Below, in pieces: positions 17,809-25,641 of a stretch of DNA of 64,000 bases. The notes beneath the pieces are model-generated. The model ran no database searches and was not told where the DNA came from. It worked only from the letters and a program-made list of their open reading frames with translations. Source of the stretch: Chloroflexota bacterium (GTDB taxonomy: Bacteria > Chloroflexota > UBA11872 > VXOZ01); contig CATQHC010000002.1 in the NCBI GenBank assembly GCA_958295775.1, forward strand, positions 779,663 through 843,662. The letters run 5' to 3'. A program made the position numbers and the translations under genes. Positions within the stretch are counted from its first letter, which is position 1. Each line of letters begins with the position of its first letter.

Positions 17809-17918
17809 GATCTCGCTTGCGGGAGCCCTGGTTAGTCATGCACGTGCTCAGATGCCTTGAAGCGCACGACAAGTGAACGAGTATCGGATTGAAGTGGCAC
17901 GAAAAGGAGCCATAATTC

Positions 17919-18968
17919 GTGTTAGTGAATCGTCGTACTCTGCTTAAGGCGTCGCTCGCATTGTTGCCCGTGGTAGTCGGGGCGGCATGCGGCAGAGCCG
18001 TTGTTTCTCCCAGCGAGACGGCAGCGACCTCTGTGGGCGAACCATCCTCCCTGACCGTGTATTCCGGTCGCAATGAGAATCTCGTGGGACCGCTGCTGGA
18101 GCAATTCGGGAAAGACACCGGCATTGCCATTCAGGTTAAGTACGGTGGCACTGCGGAAATAGCCGCAACCATATTAGAAGAGGGCGCGAACAGTCCTGCA
18201 GACGTTTTCTACGCCCAAGATGCCGGCGCGCTCGGCGCGCTCTTGGCGGAAAACCGCCTCAGTGCGCTGCCCGATGCAATCCTCAACGCAGTGGAGCCAC
18301 GCTTCCGCTCGCCACAGGGGCAGTGGGTCGGTACATCCGGCCGCGCTCGCGTGGTAGTGTACAACACTGAGGACGTAAAGCCGGCAGACCTGCCGGCTTC
18401 AATCTTAGATTTCGTCGCTCCCGAGTGGAAGGGTCGCATCGGCTGGGCGCCAACGAACGGTTCATTCCAAGCGTTCATCACCGCCATGCGGGTGAAACTT
18501 GGCGAAGACCAAACCCGCGCGTGGCTGAATGGCATTAAGGCAAATGAGCCGAAGGTGTATCCCAAGAATACACCCACGGTGCAGGCCGCGGTTGATGGGG
18601 AGATTGCCGTTGGTTTCGTCAACCACTACTACCTCTTCCGCATTCGCGCCGAGCAGGGCAACGTGCCGGCGGAAAACTACTTCCCGCCCAACGGCGATCT
18701 TGGCTCACTCATAAACGTGGCTGGCGCCGGTGTCATTGCCGGGTCGCAGAACCAAGCCGCCGCGGAGCAGTTTGTTGCCTTTCTGCTCTCGCAGCAGGCG
18801 CAAGAGTATTTTGCCACCGAAACCTACGAATATCCGCTGGCGCATGGCGTGGCCGCTCATCCCGATCTGCCGGAGCTCGCTACAATTCAGACGCCGGACA
18901 TCGATCTCAGCGATCTCGCCGACCTGCGCGGCACGCTCCAACTCCTGCAAGAGGTGGAATTGATCTAA
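17919..18968 (+). CDS. fbpA: iron(III) ABC transporter substrate-binding lipoprotein
   Basis: This 349-residue ferric-ion-binding protein delivers Fe(III) to the permease encoded next. The N-terminus has NRRTLLK, a twin-arginine-like motif, then a hydrophobic stretch and the lipobox GAAC. The mature part opens with LTVYSGRNENLVGPLLEQF and carries the tandem tyrosines NHYYLFR that ligate iron in FbpA/FutA proteins. AGPNGSFQ-like and NVAGAGVIAGSQN segments match the same family. The GTG start lies 9 bases after AAAAGGAG. It is the first gene of a binding protein-permease-ATPase operon with short gaps, preceded by a probable metal-regulated promoter. Confidence 0.9.
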   Translation: MLVNRRTLLKASLALLPVVVGAACGRAVVSPSETAATSVGEPSSLTVYSGRNENLVGPLLEQFGKDTGIAIQVKYGGTAEIAATILEEGANSPADVFYAQDAGALGALLAENRLSALPDAILNAVEPRFRSPQGQWVGTSGRARVVVYNTEDVKPADLPASILDFVAPEWKGRIGWAPTNGSFQAFITAMRVKLGEDQTRAWLNGIKANEPKVYPKNTPTVQAAVDGEIAVGFVNHYYLFRIRAEQGNVPAENYFPPNGDLGSLINVAGAGVIAGSQNQAAAEQFVAFLLSQQAQEYFATETYEYPLAHGVAAHPDLPELATIQTPDIDLSDLADLRGTLQLLQEVELI

Positions 18969-18983
18969 CAGCCAAAGGAGACT

Positions 18984-20615
18984 ATGGCGACTTCGCCGAA
19001 GTCCGCGATTTCCATTGCGCTGGACAAGACTATTCTCGGCGGCCGGCGGACCCACTGGTCTGCCGGTCCGCCGCTGCCTCTCGTGGCCGCAAGTTTTGTC
19101 GTCGCTATCGGCATCCTGCTGCCGCTCGTGTATCTGATTCTGCGCGCCGCAGGCGCGGGCGATGAACTCTGGCGGCTCTTGTTGCGGACACGTACTGCCG
19201 TCATCCTCTTCAATAGTGTTGCCTTGGCCTCCGCTGTTACCTTGAGCACTATCGTCCTCGCCGTCCCGCTGGCCTGGCTGGTCGTACGCAGTGACTTGCC
19301 CTTGCGACGCCTCTGGACCGGCCTTCTGATCGTTCCGCTCGCCGTGCCCAGCTATGTCGGCGGCTTTGTGCTAATTGGGGCACTCGGCCCGCGCGGTATG
19401 CTGCAAAGCGTCTTGGAACCGCTTGGCGTTGACCGCTTGCCGGCGATCTATGGCTTTCCCGGCGCTTGGCTGGCGCTGACCCTTTTCACGTATCCGTACG
19501 TCTTCCTGGTCGTGCGCGCCGCCTTGCAAGGCATGGACTACACGCTTGAAGAAGCCTCACGCAGCCTCGGTCATAACAATTGGTCGACATTCCGGCGCGT
19601 AACTTTGCCTCAACTGCGACCGGCAATCGCTGCGGGCGGGCTTCTCGTGGCGCTTTACACCTTGAGTGACTTTGGCGCGGTGTCGCTGCTGCAGTTCGAT
19701 TCGTTTACACGCGTCATTTATGTCCACTACCAAGGCTCGTTCGACCGGCACCTCGCCGCAGGACTGGCGCTCGTGCTTGTCTTTATGACGCTGATGATTC
19801 TCGTTCTCGAGCACTGGAGCCGCGGGCGTGCCCGCTACCACAGCGGCAACAACCCAGGATTGCGGCCGCTGCGCCGCATGCCGCTTGGCAAATGGCGCGT
19901 GCCGGCCATTCTACTCTGTGGTAGCGTCGCACTCTTCGCGCTGGTAATGCCCGCTGCCACTGTCGGTTACTGGCTGGTCCGCAGCGTCTCCCATACTGCG
20001 AGCTTCACCGCGCTGCCAGGATTAGCGTGGAATTCGCTCTGGGTCTCTGCCGCCGCCGGATTCGCCGCGGTCGTCCTTGCCTTGCCGATAGCATATCTTA
20101 CCGTGCGCTTTCCCCGCCGCCTCATCAAACCGTTTGAGTACGTCATCTATTTGGGCTACGGTCTACCGGGCATTGTCATCGCGCTTTCACTCGTTTTCTT
20201 TGGGGCAAACGTCGCCCCCATCATCTATCAGACATTCTTCATTTTGATTGCCGCATATCTGATTCGCTTCTTGCCGCAAGCGTATGGCAATGTCCGGACC
20301 TCATTACTGCAGGTGGATCCGTCGCTCGAGGAAGCCTCGCGCAACCTCGGCCGCTCTTGGCACGCGACCCTCCGCGCCGTCACGTTACCGCTCGCGCGGG
20401 GAGGGGCGACCGCGGGCGGCATTCTGGTTTTCGTGACCACGCTCAAGGAACTCCCCATCACGCTGCTGCTTGGTCCAATTGGCTTCAAAACGCTGGCCAC
20501 CGAGGTGTGGACGGCAACCGCGGAGGGATTCTTTGCGGAAGCCGCGCCTACGATATTTGTGTTGCTAGCCATCTCGATGCTGCCGACTTTGCTTTTTGCA
20601 GGTAAGGAGCCTTAA
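18984..20615 (+). CDS. fbpB: iron(III) ABC transporter permease
   Basis: This 543-residue membrane protein is a fusion of two homologous permease halves, each with about six helices and an EAA loop. The loops read EEASRSLGHNNWSTFRRVTLPQ (first half) and EEASRNLGRSWHATLRAVTLP (second half), the contact sites for the ATPase. This two-domain architecture is typical of FbpB/ThiP-type ferric iron permeases. AAAGGAG lies before the ATG, 15 bases after the binding-protein gene. It forms the inner-membrane channel of the iron importer together with the flanking genes. Confidence 0.95.
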   Translation: MATSPKSAISIALDKTILGGRRTHWSAGPPLPLVAASFVVAIGILLPLVYLILRAAGAGDELWRLLLRTRTAVILFNSVALASAVTLSTIVLAVPLAWLVVRSDLPLRRLWTGLLIVPLAVPSYVGGFVLIGALGPRGMLQSVLEPLGVDRLPAIYGFPGAWLALTLFTYPYVFLVVRAALQGMDYTLEEASRSLGHNNWSTFRRVTLPQLRPAIAAGGLLVALYTLSDFGAVSLLQFDSFTRVIYVHYQGSFDRHLAAGLALVLVFMTLMILVLEHWSRGRARYHSGNNPGLRPLRRMPLGKWRVPAILLCGSVALFALVMPAATVGYWLVRSVSHTASFTALPGLAWNSLWVSAAAGFAAVVLALPIAYLTVRFPRRLIKPFEYVIYLGYGLPGIVIALSLVFFGANVAPIIYQTFFILIAAYLIRFLPQAYGNVRTSLLQVDPSLEEASRNLGRSWHATLRAVTLPLARGGATAGGILVFVTTLKELPITLLLGPIGFKTLATEVWTATAEGFFAEAAPTIFVLLAISMLPTLLFAGKEP

Positions 20616-20624
20616 AATAGTTTC

Positions 20625-21674
20625 ATGAGTATTAGCCTCTTTGCAATAAGCTGCAAGAACGTCACCAAGCGTTTTGGTTCGGTCCTTGCCGTTGACCAGG
20701 TTGAACTAACCGTAGCTCCTGGCGAGTTCCTCAGCCTCTTAGGTCCGAGTGGGTGTGGAAAGACTACTTTTCTCCGCCTTATCGCCGGATTTGAGGTGCC
20801 GGATACCGGAACAATCGAGATTGGCGACGTCTGCGTTGTCGGCCCCAAGCGCTGGATTCTCCCGGAACGGCGACGCGTGGGCATGGTATTTCAAGATTAC
20901 GCGCTCTTCCCCCACATGACGGTCGCGGAGAATGTGGCCTTTGGCGTGCGCAAGTGGCCGGATCAACGCGAGCGGGTCGGGGGCGCGCTCCGGCTGGTCG
21001 GGCTGGACACTCAGCGAGACCGTATGCCGCATGAACTCTCCGGCGGACAGCAGCAGCGCGTGGCGCTTGCCCGCGCGTTAGCCCCGGAACCCGACGTCAT
21101 CCTCATGGACGAACCTTTTTCCAATTTGGACGTAGCCCTGCGCGCGCGCATTCGCGCGGAAACGCGCGAAATTCTCGCCCGCGCCGGCGCAACGGTGATT
21201 TTCGTAACCCACGACCAGGAAGAGGCATTGAGCCTTGCCGATCGGGTTGCCGTCATGTGGGGCGGCCGGATCGCTCAGGTCGGCGCGCCGGAAGAACTCT
21301 ACCGCAATCCGACTTCGCGAGAAGTGGCGGAATTTGTGGGAGGCGCGAACTTCCTTTACGCCCATGCTGCCGACGGCCATGCCCAGTGCGCGCTTGGCAG
21401 CTTTGCGCTCAACGGCGCCGCCCACAACGGCGAACTCGATCTCATGTTTCGTCCCGAGGACATCGCACTAACCGTTTCCCCGGATGGCGCGTCGCGTGTG
21501 GTCGACGCTACCTTCTACGGCCACGATAGTACGGTGACAATCCGCCTTGATACCGGCGAGCACGTGCAGGTACGTCTGCTGGGTGCGCCGCTCGCGCCGG
21601 GTACCCGCGTTCACTGTCAGGTAACGGCGGAACCGCGCACCTTCCTGCGCGAGCCGCAAGCCGCGCCTTCCTAG
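20625..21674 (+). CDS. fbpC: iron(III) ABC transporter ATP-binding protein
   Basis: The 349-residue ATPase energises the iron importer. It shows Walker A GPSGCGKTT, the Q loop in MVFQDYALFPHMTV, the signature LSGGQQQR, Walker B VILMDEPFSNLD and the switch histidine in VTHDQEEA. Residues about 240-349 form a TOBE-like regulatory tail (MFRPEDIAL, HVQVRLLG). AGGAG lies upstream of the ATG, which begins 9 bases after the permease stop. It is the last gene of the operon; the next gene is 72 bases away. Confidence 0.95.
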   Translation: MSISLFAISCKNVTKRFGSVLAVDQVELTVAPGEFLSLLGPSGCGKTTFLRLIAGFEVPDTGTIEIGDVCVVGPKRWILPERRRVGMVFQDYALFPHMTVAENVAFGVRKWPDQRERVGGALRLVGLDTQRDRMPHELSGGQQQRVALARALAPEPDVILMDEPFSNLDVALRARIRAETREILARAGATVIFVTHDQEEALSLADRVAVMWGGRIAQVGAPEELYRNPTSREVAEFVGGANFLYAHAADGHAQCALGSFALNGAAHNGELDLMFRPEDIALTVSPDGASRVVDATFYGHDSTVTIRLDTGEHVQVRLLGAPLAPGTRVHCQVTAEPRTFLREPQAAPS

Positions 21675-21746
21675 TACGGTCGATCGTGGAAGATTCATTG
21701 AGTCCCAAGCTACCCGTAGCGATATTCAGGGAGCCCCTGCCGTCCC

Positions 21747-22904
21747 ATGGCAACCTATGATGTAGCCGCAGTGCGCGCTAACATTTCCTTGCTCCAAGAC
21801 CGGGTCTACCTCAATACCGGCACGGAAGGGCTACTTGCCGAACCGGTCCTCGCAGACTACCTCGCGGCGCTCGCGCGGCAGGAGCGGGAAGGGCACGTGG
21901 CGCTCGCATGGCGCTATGCGGAACTTGAACGCGCGCGCGAGGCAGTTGCGCGACTCCTGTACACCCATCCGGATACGGTCGCCTTTACGCGCAACGCCAC
22001 CGACGGACACAACCTTGTGCTCCAGGGAATTCAGTGGCAGCCGGGCGATGAACTTCTGATCTCCAACGAGGAGCACCCGGCGCTCAGCCATCCGTCAGCG
22101 TACCTACAAGACCGCGCGGGACCAAGCGTGCGTGTCTTTGACGTCGACGCGAATCCACAGGTGACTTTGCAGAACATTCGCGAGGCCTTGAGCCCCAGGA
22201 CTCGACTCATTGCATTCAGCCACGTGAGCTGTGAGAGTGGGGTCCGTCTCCCAGCACAGGAAATCTCCCAACTGGCCCATGCGCAAGGCGCGTGGTCGCT
22301 GTTGGACGGAGCGCAATCGTTGGGCGCGGTCTCCGTGGACGTGGCGGATTTGGAATGCGACTTCTTTGTCAGCAATGGGCACAAGTGGTTGTGCGGCCCC
22401 AAGGAAACAGGCATCTTCTATATTCATCCGGACCGGCTCGCAGACCTGACTCTGCGCGCGGTTGGGGCCGGCACTTTTGAGCGTTTCGCTTGGAGTCATG
22501 AGGAATTCAGCTACAACCTGCGTCCCAGCGCGCGCCGTTTCGAGTTTGGCACGCGCAATCAAGCCGCGCTCTCCGGTTTGCATGCTGCAATTGCATGGCT
22601 GGAGCAATTGGGCTTTGAGAGTGTCTTCGCACACATTCGAGAGGTGGCTGCGCAGGCGCGCGACTTGCTCGCTGAGATTCCAGGCGTTGACGTGCTTACC
22701 CCGCTCTCTCGTGACCGGTCAGCGGGGCTCATAACCTTTCACCTGCAAGGAAGGGAACAGTCGGAAGTAGCGGAGACGCTCTGGGAAAAAGGCATCATCA
22801 CGCGTCACACAACAACCCCGCCCGGTGTGCGCGCCTCAGCCGGCTACTTCAACACCCGGCATGACTTCGAGCGGCTGGCAGCGGCCTTGCGCTCGCTTGC
22901 GTAA
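21747..22904 (+). CDS. class V aminotransferase (PLP-dependent, isopenicillin-N-epimerase/EgtE-like)
   Basis: This 385-residue fold-type I PLP enzyme has the Schiff-base lysine in SNGHKWLCGP (Lys213), the cofactor aspartate/glutamine in LLDGAQSLG and the phosphate site in RNATDGHNLV. The C-terminal segment PPGVRASAGYFNTRHD resembles isopenicillin N epimerases and ergothioneine C-S lyases. The catalytic-cysteine loop of SufS/IscS desulfurases is not apparent, so a role in iron-sulfur assembly is unlikely despite the iron-transport neighbours. Substrate is unknown. The gene lies 72 bases after the ATPase gene on the same strand and could be a distal part of that operon. Confidence 0.85.
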   Translation: MATYDVAAVRANISLLQDRVYLNTGTEGLLAEPVLADYLAALARQEREGHVALAWRYAELERAREAVARLLYTHPDTVAFTRNATDGHNLVLQGIQWQPGDELLISNEEHPALSHPSAYLQDRAGPSVRVFDVDANPQVTLQNIREALSPRTRLIAFSHVSCESGVRLPAQEISQLAHAQGAWSLLDGAQSLGAVSVDVADLECDFFVSNGHKWLCGPKETGIFYIHPDRLADLTLRAVGAGTFERFAWSHEEFSYNLRPSARRFEFGTRNQAALSGLHAAIAWLEQLGFESVFAHIREVAAQARDLLAEIPGVDVLTPLSRDRSAGLITFHLQGREQSEVAETLWEKGIITRHTTTPPGVRASAGYFNTRHDFERLAAALRSLA

Positions 22905-23051
22905 GTTGACTTGAAGCACGTGCAGCAATCGTCAGACACCCTTGAAACCCTAGCCGTGTTGTGACACTGTGGAAACGCGTGCAAGGTGAATGGTTGCGCT
23001 ATCCGCATTCCTGATGACGTGAGGCCCCAACGAGAAAGTAATCCGCTGCCC

Positions 23052-24245
23052 ATGACGAGAAGTCAACGCCAACTCCGCATTCTTGTTACCGGCGGCGGCT
23101 CCGGCGGCCATGCGACACCTGCGCTCGCGACGGTAGCGGCGATCAAGACTCTTGCCGACCGGGATGGCACGTGGCAGCCCACGTTTCTCTATGTCGGCAG
23201 TTACGGGGGAGTCGAGCGTCAACTGGCGCGAGGAGCCGCGATACCTTTCACTGCCATCGCTACCGGCAAGCTCCGCCGCTCGCATCATCTTCTCGGCCAC
23301 TTTTCGTGGCGCAACCTGCTCGACGCGCTGCGGTTGCCGTGGGGCGTAGCGCAGGCGCTGTTCGCGGTAATTCGCTTTCGACCCCACGTGGTCCTCAGCA
23401 CCGGGGGTTTCGTTTGCGTACCATCCGTGATTGCAGCCTGGTTCTTGCGCGTCCCGGTGATTACGCACGAGCAAACGGTGCAGATGGGATTGGCAAATCG
23501 CATTGCCTCACGCTTTGCGCGCCGCATTGCGCTCACCTTCGATTCCGCCCGTGACGACCTACCGGCGCGTTTGCGGTCCAAAGCCTTCGTGACCGGCAAT
23601 CCGGTGCGGCCCATCATCTTCAATGGACAGCGCGCGGCAACACTCGCTCTCGGCGTTTTTGGAAGTGATGAAGAACTGCCAACTCTGTACATTACCGGCG
23701 GCGCCCAGGGCGCGGGACACATCAACCGTGCTGTAGCAGAGGCCTTGCCCGACCTGCTTGGCCTGTGCCGGGTTTTCCATCAGTGTGGCCGTCAGACCGT
23801 GGATCACGTCCCACTTGTTGAGCACCTGCGGCAGGACCGCGCCGCCCTGCCCAGCCATCTGCAAGACCGTTACTACGTGGCCGATTTTGTTACTGATGAG
23901 ATTGGCGACATCTACGCGCTTGCCGATGCCGTGGTGAGCCGGTCGGGCGCGGGAACGCTGGCGGAGCTTTTCGCCTTGGGCAAGCCGTCGATACTTATCC
24001 CCTTAGTGCCGACGGGCGGCGACGAGCAGCGGCGCAATGCGCAGCACGCGCAACAGGCAGGCGCGGCTATAATCATCGAGCAAGCAGACCTGACCGGTGA
24101 TCGCCTCATTGGCGCCGTGCGTGAACTCCTCACCAATCGGGAAATGAGGAAGGCAATGTCGCGTGCCGCCACTGGGCTCGCCAAGCCTAATGCGGCTCGG
24201 GAGCTGGCCCAGGCTGCCATTGACCTGGCAACCCGATCAGATTGA
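23052..24245 (+). CDS. murG: UDP-N-acetylglucosamine:lipid I N-acetylglucosaminyltransferase MurG
   Basis: MurG adds GlcNAc to lipid I at the inner face of the membrane to form lipid II, the last cytoplasmic step of peptidoglycan synthesis. The 397-residue protein has the N-terminal glycine loop TGGGSGGHATPA, the second loop STGGFVCVPSVIAAW, TGNPVRP between the domains and TGGAQGAGHINRAV at the start of the UDP-GlcNAc-binding domain. SRSGAGTLAEL and IPLVPTGGDEQRRNA form the donor site. The start at 23052 places the glycine loop about 10 residues in, as usual; an in-frame ATG at 22986 would add an unlikely tail. No other mur or fts gene is nearby. Confidence 0.9.
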   Translation: MTRSQRQLRILVTGGGSGGHATPALATVAAIKTLADRDGTWQPTFLYVGSYGGVERQLARGAAIPFTAIATGKLRRSHHLLGHFSWRNLLDALRLPWGVAQALFAVIRFRPHVVLSTGGFVCVPSVIAAWFLRVPVITHEQTVQMGLANRIASRFARRIALTFDSARDDLPARLRSKAFVTGNPVRPIIFNGQRAATLALGVFGSDEELPTLYITGGAQGAGHINRAVAEALPDLLGLCRVFHQCGRQTVDHVPLVEHLRQDRAALPSHLQDRYYVADFVTDEIGDIYALADAVVSRSGAGTLAELFALGKPSILIPLVPTGGDEQRRNAQHAQQAGAAIIIEQADLTGDRLIGAVRELLTNREMRKAMSRAATGLAKPNAARELAQAAIDLATRSD

Positions 24246-24262
24246 GCGCTGCCGGACCAGCG

Positions 24263-24811
24263 TTACTCACATTCCACGGCATAGATGCTGAACATCGAGT
24301 CGCCGTGCTGACGCCGGCGCAGCAGGTACAGACTTCCCCACTGTTCCTCTGGCAGCTTCTTCTTCCAGTGTCCAACGACGACGATCGTTTCTCCCTTGAT
24401 CGCGCGTGACTTGGCAAGTGCCGGCAGCCAGTCCTCGTGATCGACGGTGTGGTAGGGCGGGTCTGCCAGGATTAAGTCGTAAGGCTCTTGCAGGCGCTTG
24501 AACACGCCCGGCACCCGCGCCTGGATCACGCGCGCCCGTTCGCGCAATGCCGCGGTGCGCAGGTTTTCGCGGATCGCGCGGCACGATGCGGGTAGCACGT
24601 CCACAAAGTCGCACCGCTCTGCTCCCCGGCTCAAGGCTTCGATCCCCAGCGCCCCTGTGCCCGCGAAGAGCTCCAGCACCCGACCGGTCTCGCCACTCGC
24701 GCCGAGCGAATTGAAAATGGCATGTTTCACCTTGTCGAGCGTCGGCCGCACCAAATCCGTCTTTGGCGCGCGCAGCCTTCTGCCCGCGGCGGTCCCACTT
24801 ATGATGCGCAT
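24263..24811 (-). CDS. rsmD: 16S rRNA (guanine(966)-N(2))-methyltransferase
   Basis: RsmD methylates G966 of 16S rRNA in the small subunit. The 182-residue protein begins MRIISGTAAGRRLRAP, has the SAM-binding motif VLELFAGTGALGIEALSRGA, and the catalytic LADPPYHT motif of N2/N6 amino-methyltransferases. The start at 24811 is chosen because GGAAAG lies 7 bases upstream and MRIISG is the conserved N-terminus; a further upstream ATG would add 19 unrelated residues. It ends 17 bases from the convergent murG. It is the last gene of a fakA-recG-nudix-rsmD series on the minus strand, though a 152-base gap separates it from the nudix gene. Confidence 0.95.
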   Translation of the reverse strand: MRIISGTAAGRRLRAPKTDLVRPTLDKVKHAIFNSLGASGETGRVLELFAGTGALGIEALSRGAERCDFVDVLPASCRAIRENLRTAALRERARVIQARVPGVFKRLQEPYDLILADPPYHTVDHEDWLPALAKSRAIKGETIVVVGHWKKKLPEEQWGSLYLLRRRQHGDSMFSIYAVECE

Positions 24812-24963
24812 ACTTATCTTTCCGTTACACTCGTTGCGGGCTCTGACTTCAGATGAAGGGTGAGCCAAGTATCACAAAACAGTCTGCTTCACCCACTATA
24901 GGCGTAGGAAGCCTGTGCGAATCTGGTTTCTCCCCGCACTGCACTCCTAATGTCGCGATGGTC

Positions 24964-25641
24964 TCAAATCGAAATGTGGGGAAAGTCCTTGTACATCAAG
25001 TCGGTCTGCACGCACAAGCGGTAGAAGTAGCGGTCGGCCAGCAATATAAAATCTTCTGCGCGAACTCTCTGTTCCGCGAGCCACGCTTCATTGGGGTGAC
25101 AGCGCTGGTTGCAGAGCGCCTTGACCGTAATCTCAGCACACTTGCCCGTAAACAGGCTCAAGGCAGCGGGTATGGGTATCTCCACGAGGGCCGCAACCTC
25201 GGCGGGATTCGGCGCAAATGCGTTGAGCGGCAAGTTGGTCCGATGTAGGAAGACATACTGCACCTCGTAGTCGCGCACGCCGGGCTCGACATCAAGCGCA
25301 GCCTGACGTACCCCCAAGGGCAAGAGTTCGTCCATAGAAAGTGAGAGTCCAATCTCCTCTTGAGACTCGCGCAGGGCCTCTTCCACGGATTCGCCGGCAG
25401 CCAGGTGTCCACCCACAGTCGCATCAAGTTTTCCCGGCGAAGTGTCCTTGGCCTCAGAACGCCGTTGAAAGACCACGTACGGCGTGCCGTCGGGCTGCTG
25501 ACCAACGACCCAGCAGTGCAGCGACCTATGCCAGTCACCGTCCCGGTGCACGTCCGCGCGGCGTTTGCGCATTCCGAGCGGACGACCCAATGAATCGCAG
25601 ACGTCGAACAGCTCATTGGGGTCTGTGTACAAATCGCTCAC
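24964..25641 (-). CDS. Nudix hydrolase
   Basis: This 225-residue protein has a Nudix box, GGHLAAGESVEEALRESQEE followed by IGL, which binds the divalent metal used to cleave a nucleoside diphosphate linked to another group. Compared with the classical GX5EX7REUXEEXGU signature the helix appears one residue short, while the E-E pair is intact. The N-terminal segment FDVCDSLGRPLG and WHRSLHCWVVG resembles the isopentenyl-diphosphate isomerase/YfcD-like branch. The start is GTG, overlapping the last four bases of recG, which implies translational coupling. Substrate is unknown. Confidence 0.9.
   Translation of the reverse strand: MSDLYTDPNELFDVCDSLGRPLGMRKRRADVHRDGDWHRSLHCWVVGQQPDGTPYVVFQRRSEAKDTSPGKLDATVGGHLAAGESVEEALRESQEEIGLSLSMDELLPLGVRQAALDVEPGVRDYEVQYVFLHRTNLPLNAFAPNPAEVAALVEIPIPAALSLFTGKCAEITVKALCNQRCHPNEAWLAEQRVRAEDFILLADRYFYRLCVQTDLMYKDFPHISI

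Larger units (their letters stand above)
17361..17918. other. divergent intergenic region carrying the iron-transport promoter
   Basis: No gene is seen in these 558 bases. The part near pcrA is featureless. From about 17640 it becomes AT-rich and carries an imperfect dyad (CCTAG...CTAGG, about 17677-17693), a promoter with overlapping palindrome, and a leader hairpin, all oriented toward the iron ABC transporter genes. Confidence 0.6.
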
